This document shows positions 1-8,204 of a DNA stretch of 64,000 nt, piece after piece; position 1 is the first letter of the stretch; every line of letters starts with the position of its first letter. Source of the DNA: Arthrobacter wenxiniae (GTDB lineage: Bacteria; Actinomycetota; Actinomycetes; Actinomycetales; Micrococcaceae); the NCBI RefSeq assembly GCF_013376105.1, contig NZ_JAAMFM010000005.1:124001-188000 (forward strand). Reading direction: 5' to 3'. The position numbers and the translations under genes were made by a program. The notes beneath the pieces are model-generated. The model saw nothing but the letters and a program-made list of their open reading frames with translations, searched no databases and was not told the DNA's origin.

Positions 1-125
1 CCCCAATAATCCGCGCCGCCGTGATTAATGCCGAGTATAACAGCGTTGCCGGGCGTGTCGGAGGGGTAACGGCGCGTTCCCTTCACATCGATTCCTGCCG
101 CGGCGCGGGAAACCCCTGCCGGGAA

Positions 126-710
126 TCAGGAATCGGTGCCGTGGAACTTTTGCTGCGCGGCCGCCAGTCCGCCGGTGATGAGGAGTTCCACGGCGTCCGC
201 GGCGTTGCCGACCAGGAACGGCAGGTCCTTGTTTTCCGTGGCGGAGAAGTCCTTCAGCACGTGGCTGGCCGCGTCGGCCCGGCCGGGAGGGCGCCCCACG
301 CCGGCCCGAACCCGGAAGTAGTCCTTGGTGCCGAGGGCCCTGGAAATGTCACGCAGGCCGTTGTGCCCGCCCTCGCTGCCGCCGCGTTTTAGCTTGACCG
401 TGTCAAAGGGGATGTCGATTTCGTCGTGGACGGCGACCACATGGTCTGCCGGGACGTCGAAGAATTTGGCGAGTGCCGCCGTCGGGCCTCCGGCAAGGTT
501 CATGAAGGTGCCGGGCTTGGCCAGGATTAGCTTGGGGCCTCCGATGCCCAGGCGGCCCTCGGCGACAAGGGCGCGCGCCTTGTGGGTCTTGAAGGTGGCG
601 CCGAGGCGGGAGGCAAGTTCCTCCACCACCAGGTAGCCAATATTGTGCCGGTTGCGGCTGTAGCCGGGCCCGGGATTCCCGAGCCCGGCCACCAGCCAGG
701 TGTTGCCCAC
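126..710 (-). CDS. pth: Peptidyl-tRNA hydrolase
   Basis: Cytosolic enzyme that cleaves peptidyl-tRNA released from stalled ribosomes and so recycles the tRNA. The 194-residue length is normal for bacterial Pth. Visible family motifs are GLGNPG near residue 9, the RHNIGY block with the catalytic His at about residue 22, HDEIDIP near residue 94 and the RGGSEGGHNGLRDI block near residue 109. The start is a GTG only 10 bases after the rplY stop, so the two are probably co-transcribed and translationally linked, an order common in actinobacteria. Bases 1-125 beyond its stop show no gene. The assignment is firm. Confidence 0.96.
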   Translation of the reverse strand: MGNTWLVAGLGNPGPGYSRNRHNIGYLVVEELASRLGATFKTHKARALVAEGRLGIGGPKLILAKPGTFMNLAGGPTAALAKFFDVPADHVVAVHDEIDIPFDTVKLKRGGSEGGHNGLRDISRALGTKDYFRVRAGVGRPPGRADAASHVLKDFSATENKDLPFLVGNAADAVELLITGGLAAAQQKFHGTDS

Positions 711-720
711 TGTGTGGTGG

Positions 721-1308
721 TTACTCGGCTGCCGGGGCGGCTTCCGCGGCCGTCTCCTCGGCCTCGGCCACGGCGGCGGGCTCGGCGAGGTGCACGATCA
801 GCAGCGACGGGTCGGTCAGCAGCTCAACGTTGGCCGGCAGGGTCAGGTCGCTGGCGAGGATGTGATGGCCGGCCTCGCGCCCGTTGATGTCGACCTCGAC
901 GTGGGCGGGCAGGTGCGTGGCGTCGGCGGAGAGGCTGACGGACATTTCCTCCTGGTTCACGACGACGGCCGGGGCCGGCTCGCCGACGAGGACGACGGGA
1001 ACGTCAACAATGACCTTCTCGCCCTTCTTGACGGTCAGCAGGTCGATGTGCTCGACGATCTGCAGTACGGGGTCGCGCTGGACGTCCTTGACGAGGGCCA
1101 GGTGCTCCGCGCCGTCGACCGTGATGGTCAGCAGGGCGTTGGCGCCGCGGATGGCGCGGACGGTGGCACGCTCCGGCAGGACGATGTGCAGCGGCTCGGC
1201 GCCGTGCCCGTAGATGACGGCGGGGATCTGGGCTGCGCGGCGGATGCGGCGGGCAGCGCCCTTGCCGAATTCGCTGCGGACTTCACCGGTAAGGTTCAGG
1301 TCGGACAT
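721..1308 (-). CDS. rplY: 50S ribosomal protein L25, long Ctc form
   Basis: 5S rRNA-binding ribosomal protein of the long form called Ctc or general stress protein. The 195 residues cover an N-terminal L25 beta-barrel (about 1-92, with GKGAARRIRR and PAVIYGHG) and a TL5-like C-terminal domain, ending in an Ala/Glu-rich acidic tail typical of actinobacterial homologues. The ATG is preceded by a clear AAGGAG Shine-Dalgarno at about 1316-1321. It lies directly upstream of pth on the same strand. The 240 bases between it and the prs stop should hold its promoter, but I could not fix convincing -35/-10 boxes there. Confidence 0.95.
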   Translation of the reverse strand: MSDLNLTGEVRSEFGKGAARRIRRAAQIPAVIYGHGAEPLHIVLPERATVRAIRGANALLTITVDGAEHLALVKDVQRDPVLQIVEHIDLLTVKKGEKVIVDVPVVLVGEPAPAVVVNQEEMSVSLSADATHLPAHVEVDINGREAGHHILASDLTLPANVELLTDPSLLIVHLAEPAAVAEAEETAAEAAPAAE

Positions 1309-1483
1309 GAAAAAGCTCCTTCATTCTTGGATGTGGGCGTGGACTAAAAAGGCCGCACAATCCATCAAGGGTGAAGGAGCTGTGGGACCCAGTCGATCAC
1401 GGACGCTTTGGGGGCGTCCCTCGCCAAGGTTTACCGTGCAAGTTTAGCAGACGCCACTTTGAATTCCGGACCGCTGGGGCTGC

Positions 1484-1518
1484 CCACGGTGCGCCACTTG
1501 GCAAGTGGCGCACCGTGG
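1484..1518 (-). repeat. Palindromic intergenic repeat, copy 1
   Basis: A perfect inverted repeat with 17-base arms around a single central G. The inner core is CCACTT-GGC-AAGTGG. It lies 33 bases past the prs stop in the direction of prs transcription and has no T-run after it. The core is shared with copies near 4321, 5322 and 18941. It may be a terminator-like or REP-like element; the function is inferred. Confidence 0.75.
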
Positions 1519-1550
1519 CGACCCAGCCGTGCACGGCTTCAAGGTGCAGG

Positions 1551-2531
1551 CTAGGCGTTGCCGTCGAAGAGGGACGTGACGGAGCCGTCCTCAAAGACTT
1601 CCTTGATGGCCCGCGCCAGCAGGGGTGCGATCGAGAGGACCGTCAGCGTCTCGAAGCGCTTCTTGGCCGGGATGGGCAGCGTGTTGGTGACAACCACTTC
1701 GCGGGCTCCGCAGTTGGCGAGCCGTTCGGAGGCCGGCTCGGAGAACACGGCGTGGGTGGCGGCGATGATGACGTCCTTGGCGCCCGCGTCCTTGAGCACG
1801 CGCACGGCGCCGGCGATGGTGCCGCCGGTGTCGATCATGTCATCGATGAGGACACAGGTGCGCCCCTCGACCTGGCCCACCACGGTCTTGGAGACGGCCT
1901 GGTTCGGCACGGTCAAGTCGCGCGACTTGTGCACGAACGCCAGGGGCGCCCCGCCCAGCCGCTCCGCCCACTGCTCAGCCACACGCACGCGTCCGGTGTC
2001 GGGCGAGACCACGGTGACGGCGTCGTCCCCCACAATCTTGCGGATGTGCCCGGCCAGCAGCGGGATCGCAAAGAGGTGGTCCACGGGGCCGTCGAAGAAG
2101 CCTTGGATCTGGGCGGTGTGCAGGTCAACGCTCATGATGCGGTCGGCGCCGGCGGTCTTGTAGAGGTCCGCGACCAGGCGGGCGGAAATCGGCTCGCGGC
2201 CGCGGCCCTTCTTGTCCTGGCGGGCGTACGGGTAGAAGGGGGCCACCACGGTGATGCGGCGGGCGGAGGCGCGCTTCATCGAGTCCACCATGATGAGCTG
2301 TTCCATGAGCCAGTTGTTCAGCGGGGCCGGGTGCGCCTGGATGATGAAGACTTCCTTGCCGCGCACGCTCTCCCCCGAGCGGACGTAGATCTCACCGTTG
2401 GCAAAGTCGTAGGCGGACATGGGCAGCAGCTCGGTCTCCAGGCAGCGCGCCACTTCCTCGGCCAGTTCGGGGTGGGCCCGTCCGGACGCCAGCACCAGTT
2501 TCTTGTCGCCGTTGTAGCTCAGTTCGCTCAT
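1551..2531 (-). CDS. prs: Ribose-phosphate pyrophosphokinase (PRPP synthetase)
   Basis: Makes 5-phosphoribosyl-1-pyrophosphate from ribose-5-phosphate and ATP, feeding purine, pyrimidine, His, Trp and NAD synthesis. At 326 residues it has the class I length. Visible signatures are SGESVRGKEVFIIQ (about 54), YARQDKKGRGREPISA (about 101), the DLHTAQIQGFFDGPVDHL metal/flexible-loop region (about 136) and the PRPP-binding loop VLIDDMIDTGGTI (about 225). It lies 42 bases downstream of glmU on the same strand. That glmU-prs pairing is widely conserved and links two sugar-phosphate enzymes. A palindromic repeat follows its stop. Confidence 0.97.
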   Translation of the reverse strand: MSELSYNGDKKLVLASGRAHPELAEEVARCLETELLPMSAYDFANGEIYVRSGESVRGKEVFIIQAHPAPLNNWLMEQLIMVDSMKRASARRITVVAPFYPYARQDKKGRGREPISARLVADLYKTAGADRIMSVDLHTAQIQGFFDGPVDHLFAIPLLAGHIRKIVGDDAVTVVSPDTGRVRVAEQWAERLGGAPLAFVHKSRDLTVPNQAVSKTVVGQVEGRTCVLIDDMIDTGGTIAGAVRVLKDAGAKDVIIAATHAVFSEPASERLANCGAREVVVTNTLPIPAKKRFETLTVLSIAPLLARAIKEVFEDGSVTSLFDGNA

Positions 2532-2573
2532 GGATTCGCTTTCTTGCGGGGTGGGGTCTGGAACGGGGAGTGT

Positions 2574-4022
2574 CTAGTTGGACTTGGCGGCGGCCGCGGC
2601 GGAGATGCTGCCGGGCCGGTGCGCCGCGGTCCAGCCCTCGGCGTTGCGCTGCGGGGCCACGGTCAGCGTCAGCGCGCCGGCCGGGACGTCCTTGCGCACA
2701 ATGGCGCCCGCCCCGGTGAAGGCGCCGTCCCCCACGGTCACCGGGGCCACGAAGACGGTGTGGGAGCCGGTGCGCACACCTGAGCCGATCACGGTGCGGT
2801 GCTTGTTCACGCCGTCGTAGTTGGCCGTGATGTTGCCGCAGCCAATGTTGGTGTCCTCGCCGATCTCGGCGTCGCCGGCGTAGCCGAGGTGGCTGAGCTT
2901 GGAGCCGCGGCCGATGGTGACGTTCTTGGTCTCGTAGAAGGCGCCGATCTTGCCGTCCGCACCCAGCACCGTGCCGGGGCGCAGGTACGTGAAGGGGCCC
3001 ACGTGGGCACCCGCCCCGATGACGGCCCCAGAGCCGTGCGTCCGCGTGACTTCGGCCTTTTCGCCGATCTGGACGTCGGTCAGCGTCGAGTCGGGACCGA
3101 CGACGGCGTCCCTGGCCACTGTCGTTTTCCCGTGCAGCTGGGTGCCGGGCAGGAGGGTGACGTCCTCGTCGAGTACCACGGTCGAGTCGATCCATGTGGT
3201 GGCGGGGTCGATGACGGTGACGCCGCGGCGCATCCACGATTCGACGGTGCGGCGGTTGTGCTCGGCGCCCAGCGTGGCGAGCTGGACGCGGTCGTTGGCG
3301 CCTTCCACCTGCCACCGGTCGGTGGTGGCGACGGCGGCGACCCGTCCGCCGTCGTGCCTGGCCAGGCCGAGCACGTCGGTGAGGTACATCTCGCCCTGGG
3401 TGTTGTCCGTGGTGACTTTTTTCAGCGCTTCCCGGAGCACCTTGGCGTCGAAGGCGTAGATGCCGGAGTTGATTTCGCCGATTTCACGCTCATCGTCGCT
3501 CGCATCCTTGTGTTCGCGGATGCCCAGGACGGTGCCGTCCGCGTCGTGGCGGAGGATGCGCCCGTAGCCGGTGGCGTCGTCAAGGACCGCGGTGAGGACC
3601 GTGACGGCGTTGTTGTCTGTTTGGTGCGTGGCCGTGAGTTCCTCCAGGAGCCCCGTGGTCAGCAGCGGGACGTCGCCATAGGTGACCACAACGGTGCCCT
3701 CGACCTCCCCCTCCGCGTCAAGGGCCGCGAGTGCTGCCTGGACGGCGCGGCCGGTGCCCGGGATTTCGTCCTGGTCCACAATCAGGGCCGTGCCGTCCAA
3801 TTCCGCGATGTGCGCGGCGACCTGGTCGCGTTCAAAGCGGACCACCACGGCCAGCCGTTCGGGGTTCAGCCCGCGTGCCGCGGCCAGTGCGTGGCCAACC
3901 ATGGAGATGCCGCCAATGGGGTGCAAAATCTTGGGTAAGCGAGACTTCATCCGGGTACCGGCGCCGGCTGCCAGCACGATCACGGCGGCGGGATTGAACG
4001 AATTGGTGTCTTGGGGGCTCAC
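2574..4022 (-). CDS. glmU: Bifunctional N-acetylglucosamine-1-phosphate uridyltransferase / glucosamine-1-phosphate acetyltransferase
   Basis: Makes UDP-GlcNAc, the precursor of peptidoglycan and wall polymers, by acetylating GlcN-1-P and then uridylating it. The N-terminal nucleotidyltransferase domain has the LAAGAGTRMKSRLPK loop at about residue 17 and a YGDVPLL motif near 115. The C-terminal half is a left-handed beta-helix of hexapeptide repeats, with the conserved GDAEIGEDTNIGCG stretch at about 384. The start is GTG with an AGGAG 10 bases upstream. The 482 residues match actinobacterial GlmU. It probably leads a transcript running into prs. Confidence 0.97.
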   Translation of the reverse strand: MSPQDTNSFNPAAVIVLAAGAGTRMKSRLPKILHPIGGISMVGHALAAARGLNPERLAVVVRFERDQVAAHIAELDGTALIVDQDEIPGTGRAVQAALAALDAEGEVEGTVVVTYGDVPLLTTGLLEELTATHQTDNNAVTVLTAVLDDATGYGRILRHDADGTVLGIREHKDASDDEREIGEINSGIYAFDAKVLREALKKVTTDNTQGEMYLTDVLGLARHDGGRVAAVATTDRWQVEGANDRVQLATLGAEHNRRTVESWMRRGVTVIDPATTWIDSTVVLDEDVTLLPGTQLHGKTTVARDAVVGPDSTLTDVQIGEKAEVTRTHGSGAVIGAGAHVGPFTYLRPGTVLGADGKIGAFYETKNVTIGRGSKLSHLGYAGDAEIGEDTNIGCGNITANYDGVNKHRTVIGSGVRTGSHTVFVAPVTVGDGAFTGAGAIVRKDVPAGALTLTVAPQRNAEGWTAAHRPGSISAAAAAKSN

Positions 4023-4138
4023 TAAGTGGCACTCCTGCCCGGACAGAGGTCCGTGAAGAAAACATACGCAATTGGAAACAATCCCATGTTACCCGTTCGC
4101 GGCCGGTGGGTGTTCATGGAAGGTGCCTGGCGGGGGTG

Positions 4139-4210
4139 TTCCGCCCATAGGATTCGAACCTATACTCCACAGCTCCAAAGGCTGGGGTGCTGCCATTACA
4201 CCAGGGCGGA
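4139..4210 (-). tRNA. tRNA-Gln (anticodon TTG)
   Basis: The minus strand folds as a cloverleaf. The acceptor stem is TCCGCCC/GGGCGGA with discriminator A. There is a D-arm with GGTGTAATGGCA, an anticodon loop CCTTTGGAG giving TTG, and a T-arm containing GGTTCGAATCC. The 3' CCA is not encoded: the bases after the stem read ACA. It lies upstream of glmU, 116 bases from its start, and transcription could continue towards it. Confidence 0.95.
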
Positions 4211-4320
4211 ATGTGCACTGCTGCCCTTGGGGCGCAACCCACGAGAATATAGTGTGCCATGGCGGGCGCCGCTTTCGCGACTTGGGAACCACATTGAACT
4301 GGCGCGCCGTAGGCTGCCAA

Positions 4321-4349
4321 CACGGCTCCACTTTAGAAGTGGAGCCGTG
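4321..4349 (-). repeat. Palindromic intergenic repeat, copy 2
   Basis: A perfect inverted repeat with 13-base arms (CACGGCTCCACTT and its complement) around TAG. It starts 8 bases past the stop of the AbiEi-like gene and lies upstream of tRNA-Gln. It has the same CCACTT/AAGTGG core as the copies at 1484, 5322 and 18941. No T-tract follows on the minus strand. Confidence 0.75.
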
Positions 4350-4356
4350 CACGCCA

Positions 4357-5190
4357 TCAACGGCGCCTGTTTTCCAGGGCGCGGAGCGCGTTCCGGACCA
4401 GCTCCACCATGGCGTCGGGGTGATACATGGCGTCGCTGGCCTTGATGTGCAGGGTTGGCACGTCCTGGATGGTCAGGACATTGAGCCTGCGCAGGTCCTC
4501 GGCCCAGGCCAATGCGGAGTTGTGGTGCTTTTCACCATCCGTTTCAACACCCAGAATGCCCTCAACCAGCAAGTCCAGGTGCCCCATTCCACGGACCGCG
4601 GCCTGCCCCTGCACATTGAAGCCGGCCTCGCGGAGAAAGTATCGCCCGCACGTCTCAGCGATGGACTGGGATTGGGGGTCGACCTTGTCCAGGATGCGCC
4701 GCATGGCGGCATCCCTGCGCTTGTCGAAAACGCGCCGCAATTGGGACATGGTGCACTTCTTCTTCACCAGGGCCGACTCCACCACGCACAGCGCTTCCAC
4801 TTCGGTCCCGCACTGGACGCAGTGCCGCAGCACATCCCACAGTGTGAGCCTGCCCTTGAACCGGTGCACCTTGCACCCGGGCACCGGCCGCCCGTGAATC
4901 ACCGCCACATGCGGAATCCGCGGCGTGTTCAAGACCCAGAGGCCCATCTTTTCCGCCCTGCTGAAGCAGCCAAGTTGGGCCTGATTCGTCGCCAGCAGGA
5001 CGTCAAAGGCGGCGGCGTCCGGCAGGCCGTAGACGGACCTGGCCAGGCGGCGAACCCGTCCCTCCGCGACGGCCCTTTGAAGGTCCCAGTCGGTCAAACC
5101 CCGCTTGATCAGGTCCGGGCGCCGGGCAGTGGTTGATCCCATGGCCGCAATGACGGCTTCCACAGGCTTTCTGCTGGTGAGAGTGTCCAT
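4357..5190 (-). CDS. AbiEi-like / DUF559-like protein (orphan type IV antitoxin-like)
   Basis: A 277-residue protein with two parts. The N-terminal region (about 15-90) resembles the winged-helix AbiEi antitoxin fold: an ARRPDLIKRGLTDWDLQRAV helix pair followed by the RSVYGLPDA strand. The C-terminal region (about 195-270) looks like a DUF559/Vsr-type PD-(D/E)XK fold, with HLDLLV, then VETDGEKHH, then a late LHI strand. The ATG at 5190 was chosen because the upstream open frame is unlike the family. No partner AbiEii toxin is adjacent, so a toxin-antitoxin role is doubtful. Such proteins are common in actinobacteria and their function is not settled. The gene sits between two copies of the window's palindromic repeat, next to a tRNA. 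Confidence 0.7.
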   Translation of the reverse strand: MDTLTSRKPVEAVIAAMGSTTARRPDLIKRGLTDWDLQRAVAEGRVRRLARSVYGLPDAAAFDVLLATNQAQLGCFSRAEKMGLWVLNTPRIPHVAVIHGRPVPGCKVHRFKGRLTLWDVLRHCVQCGTEVEALCVVESALVKKKCTMSQLRRVFDKRRDAAMRRILDKVDPQSQSIAETCGRYFLREAGFNVQGQAAVRGMGHLDLLVEGILGVETDGEKHHNSALAWAEDLRRLNVLTIQDVPTLHIKASDAMYHPDAMVELVRNALRALENRRR

Positions 5191-5317
5191 GGTCCCAGCT
5201 TGCGGCGAAACCCACGACGCCGGCAGCCTTGTCACCGCCGAATGTGGACAAGTCCGTGATCGCAGCGCCTGTGGAGGGACCCATGCCACCTTGGACGGGA
5301 GCCCCATTGCTGCCCTG

Positions 5318-5349
5318 CAACGCTCCACTTCAAAAGTGGAGCTCCGTTG
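5318..5349 (-). repeat. Palindromic intergenic repeat, copy 3
   Basis: An inner perfect hairpin GCTCCACTT-CAA-AAGTGGAGC (5322-5342) lies within an outer CAACG/CGTTG pairing, with a small bulge. It is 30 bases past the stop of the ABC-F gene. It shares the CCACTT/AAGTGG core and a trailing (C/G)TTGG with the copy near 18941. It has no T-run, so if it terminates transcription it is not a classical intrinsic terminator. Confidence 0.7.
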
Positions 5350-5378
5350 GGGGCCAGCGGCGCTCACCTGTCCAAGTG

Positions 5379-7151
5379 CTACTCGAGCACTTCAGAGGCC
5401 TCGAGCCACTCCCTTTCCAGCGACTCCTTCTCCCCCGCCAGCTCGGCGAGCTTCGCGTTCAGTTCGTCCAGGGCGTCGTAGTCGCCTACCTTGGCCGCCA
5501 TCTGGGAGTGCACCTTGGCCTCCGCGGCGGCGAGCTTGGACAGCTGGCGCTCCACGCGGTTCAGGTTCTTGCGGGCATCGCGCTTCTCGGCCTCGGACGG
5601 CCCGGAGGCGCGAGTGGCAGCGGCCGGCTTGGAGGCGGCTGACAGTGCCTCCCCGCGCAGTTCCAGGTATTGGTCCACTCCCCCGGGCAGCCCGCGCAGC
5701 TTGCCGTCGCCGAGCATCGCCATCTGGTGGTCGGTGACGCGTTCGAGCAGGTAGCGGTCGTGCGAGACCACCACCAGCGTGCCCGGCCAGCCGTCCAGCA
5801 CGTCCTCGACGGCCGCCAGCGTATCGGTGTCCAGGTCGTTCGTGGGCTCGTCGAGCATGAGCACGTTCGGCTCCCCCACCAGCAGGCGCAGCAGTTGCAG
5901 GCGCCGCCGCTCGCCGCCGGACAGGTCCCGCACCGGCGTCCACTGCTTGTCCTTCGTGAAGCCAAGCTGCTCCACCAGCTGCCCCGCCGTCATGTCCTTG
6001 CCGCCCACCTCAAAGGAACGCTTCTCCCGCTCAATGACCTCCAGGACGCGCAGGTCCAGGACGTCGTCGAGCTCGCGCACCTCCTGCGTCAGCACCGCCG
6101 TCTGCACGGTCTTGCCGCGCTTGAGCCGCCCGGACGACGGCGGGACCTCGCCGTTGAGCAGGCGCAGCAGGGTGGTCTTGCCCGCGCCGTTCACGCCGAC
6201 CAGCCCCAGCCGTTCCCCGGGCGCCAGCCGCAGCGTGATGTTCTTGAAGATCTCCTTTTCCCCGTACGACAGGGATACGTTCTCCAGGTCCAGGACGTCC
6301 TTGCCCTGCCGGGCGGTGGCCATGCGGGAGAGCGCCACGGTGTCGCGGGGTTCGGGGACGTCGGCAATGAGGTCGTTGGCGGCCTCGATGCGGAACTTCG
6401 GCTTGGCCGTCCGGGCCGGGGCTCCACGGCGCAGCCACGCGAGCTCCTTCTTGACCAGCTGAACACGCTTGGATTCAATGACGGAGTTCATGCGGTCACG
6501 TTCGGCGCGGGCCAGCACGTACGCGGCATATCCGCCGTCGAAGGGGTCAATGATGCCGTCGTGCACTTCCCAGGTGCGGGTGCAGACCTCGTCAAGGAAC
6601 CAGCGGTCGTGCGTGACCACCACAAAGGCGCCCTCGTTGGTCCGCCAGCGCTCCCTGAGGTGCTTGGCCAGCCACGCCACGCCCTCCACGTCGAGGTGGT
6701 TGGTGGGCTCGTCCAGCATGATGACGTCGTCGTCGCCGATGAGCAGCTTCGCGAGGGCCACCCGCCGCTTCTGCCCGCCCGAGAGAGAGTGGATGTTGGC
6801 GTGCCAGTCCACTTCACCCACCAGGGCACCCATGATCTCGCGGATTTTCCGGTTGGACGCCCACTCGTGGTCCGCGGCCTCGCCCACAATCGCGAAACCC
6901 ACGGTGCTCTCGCCGTCGAGCACGTCCGACTGGTCCAGGTACCCCACGTGCACGCCGGCGCGGACGGTCACGCGCCCCGAGTCGGCGCTCTGCCGTCCGG
7001 CCAGCAGGCGCATGAGCGTGGATTTGCCGTCGCCGTTGCGGCCCACAATGCCGATGCGGTCGCCCTCTTCAAGACCCACCGTGACACCGTCCAGGACCGT
7101 GCGGGTGGCAAAGGCGATGCTGAGATTTTCTCCACCGAGGAGATGTGCCAC
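5379..7151 (-). CDS. ABC-F family ATP-binding protein (Uup/EttA-like)
   Basis: A soluble protein with two ABC ATPase domains and no membrane segments, the layout of ABC-F translation factors that act on the ribosome. Domain 1 has Walker A GRNGDGKST (about 37), the LSGGQKRR signature and LDEPTNHLD. Domain 2 has GVNGAGKTT (about 316), LSGGERRR and LDEPTNDLD. A linker with Arg/Lys-rich helices joins them. The C-terminal 80 residues form a charged coiled coil (LNRVERQLSKLAAAEAK onward), as in Uup. The length is 590 residues and the start is GTG. It follows ispE by 24 bases and is probably co-transcribed. Antibiotic protection versus a housekeeping role cannot be told from sequence. Confidence 0.92.
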   Translation of the reverse strand: MAHLLGGENLSIAFATRTVLDGVTVGLEEGDRIGIVGRNGDGKSTLMRLLAGRQSADSGRVTVRAGVHVGYLDQSDVLDGESTVGFAIVGEAADHEWASNRKIREIMGALVGEVDWHANIHSLSGGQKRRVALAKLLIGDDDVIMLDEPTNHLDVEGVAWLAKHLRERWRTNEGAFVVVTHDRWFLDEVCTRTWEVHDGIIDPFDGGYAAYVLARAERDRMNSVIESKRVQLVKKELAWLRRGAPARTAKPKFRIEAANDLIADVPEPRDTVALSRMATARQGKDVLDLENVSLSYGEKEIFKNITLRLAPGERLGLVGVNGAGKTTLLRLLNGEVPPSSGRLKRGKTVQTAVLTQEVRELDDVLDLRVLEVIEREKRSFEVGGKDMTAGQLVEQLGFTKDKQWTPVRDLSGGERRRLQLLRLLVGEPNVLMLDEPTNDLDTDTLAAVEDVLDGWPGTLVVVSHDRYLLERVTDHQMAMLGDGKLRGLPGGVDQYLELRGEALSAASKPAAATRASGPSEAEKRDARKNLNRVERQLSKLAAAEAKVHSQMAAKVGDYDALDELNAKLAELAGEKESLEREWLEASEVLE

Positions 7152-7175
7152 GTCAAACCACTTTCATTGAGGAAA

Positions 7176-8195
7176 TCATGCGTTAAAAATTCGTTGCGCG
7201 CCGTGCACGGGACCCTCCACGGCCTGCGCGTCCAGGCCGTCGCCGGCCAGCTGGGCCACAAGGTCCAGCGCGTGTGCCCGGTCCCTGGCAAGCATGGCCA
7301 CCGTAGGTCCCGAGCCCGAGACCAGGGAGGCCAGGGCACCCAGCCGGGGTCCGGCGTCGAGCACCTCCTGCAGCCCGGGAGCCAGGTGCACGGCGGCTGC
7401 CTGCAGGTCGTTGGCCAGGCAGGGCGCCAGCAGTTCGGGGTCCGCCGCGCGCAGGGCCGCGAGGAGGGCCGGGTCCACCTGCTCGGGCTCGGCCGGCACG
7501 GCGCCGTCGCGCAGGGTGTCCAGCGTGCCGTAGACCGCGGGCGTGGACAGCCCGAAACCCGATTCGACCAGGACCCAGTGCAGCGGCTGCGGGGCCAGGG
7601 CGGAGGTGAGCCGGTCCCCCACCCCCAGCCCGACGGCGGCGCCACCGAGCAGTGCGAACGGCACGTCCGCGCCGAGCTCCGCCGCGAGGTGGGAGAGCTC
7701 CTCCTTGGACAGGCCGGTGTGCCAGAGGGCGTCGCAGGCCACGAGCGCCGCCGCGGCGTCCGCGGACCCGCCGCCCATGCCGCCGGCGATGGGCACGCGC
7801 TTGGTGATCTCCAGGTGCACGCCGCTGGCGGCCTCGCTGACGTCGGCCACGAGCAGGGCGGCCCGGACGGCCAGGTTGGCGGCGTCCAGCGGGATGCCGG
7901 CCAGCAGCTCCGGGGCCACGGTGCTGCGCGGGTCGATGCTTACGGTGACGTCGGTGGCGGGCGTGCCGGGCTTGGCCGTGGCCTGGACTTCCTCATAGAG
8001 GGAAACAGCCAGGTAGGTGCTTGCCACATGGTGGTACCCGGTGTCCAGCAGCGGGCCCACGCGCAGGGAGGCATTGATCTTGCCGGGGGCCTGGACGCGG
8101 ACGTGCTTGGGCCGGCCCGTCCAGTCGTACTCGGCGCCCGGGGAGTCCGCGAAAAAGTCCGCCGGGGTGTTATCGCGGGGGTTCAGTGGTTCCAT
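7176..8195 (-). CDS. ispE: 4-diphosphocytidyl-2-C-methyl-D-erythritol kinase
   Basis: GHMP-family kinase that phosphorylates CDP-ME in the MEP isoprenoid pathway, supplying precursors for polyprenol carriers and menaquinone. Motif 1, APGKINASLRVG, is at about residue 31. The ATP loop PIAGGMGGGSADAAAAL is at about residue 131. The C-terminal GSGPTVAML motif is near residue 290. The 339 residues are slightly long because of an N-terminal extension rich in polar residues. Its ATG lies 9 bases after the ksgA stop. The order rpfB-ksgA-ispE is conserved in actinobacteria, which supports the call. Confidence 0.95.
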   Translation of the reverse strand: MEPLNPRDNTPADFFADSPGAEYDWTGRPKHVRVQAPGKINASLRVGPLLDTGYHHVASTYLAVSLYEEVQATAKPGTPATDVTVSIDPRSTVAPELLAGIPLDAANLAVRAALLVADVSEAASGVHLEITKRVPIAGGMGGGSADAAAALVACDALWHTGLSKEELSHLAAELGADVPFALLGGAAVGLGVGDRLTSALAPQPLHWVLVESGFGLSTPAVYGTLDTLRDGAVPAEPEQVDPALLAALRAADPELLAPCLANDLQAAAVHLAPGLQEVLDAGPRLGALASLVSGSGPTVAMLARDRAHALDLVAQLAGDGLDAQAVEGPVHGAQRIFNA

Positions 8196-8204
8196 GGCGC
8201 AGTC

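Noticed and set aside
2799-3938. A long open frame on the plus strand opposite glmU
   Set aside because: It is antisense to a full-length, motif-complete glmU. It has the composition expected of a GC-rich shadow frame and no ribosome site.
4357-5190. A complete type IV toxin-antitoxin pair
   Set aside because: The AbiEi-like N-terminus is present but there is no AbiEii-type nucleotidyltransferase gene on either side; the neighbours are a tRNA and an ABC-F gene.
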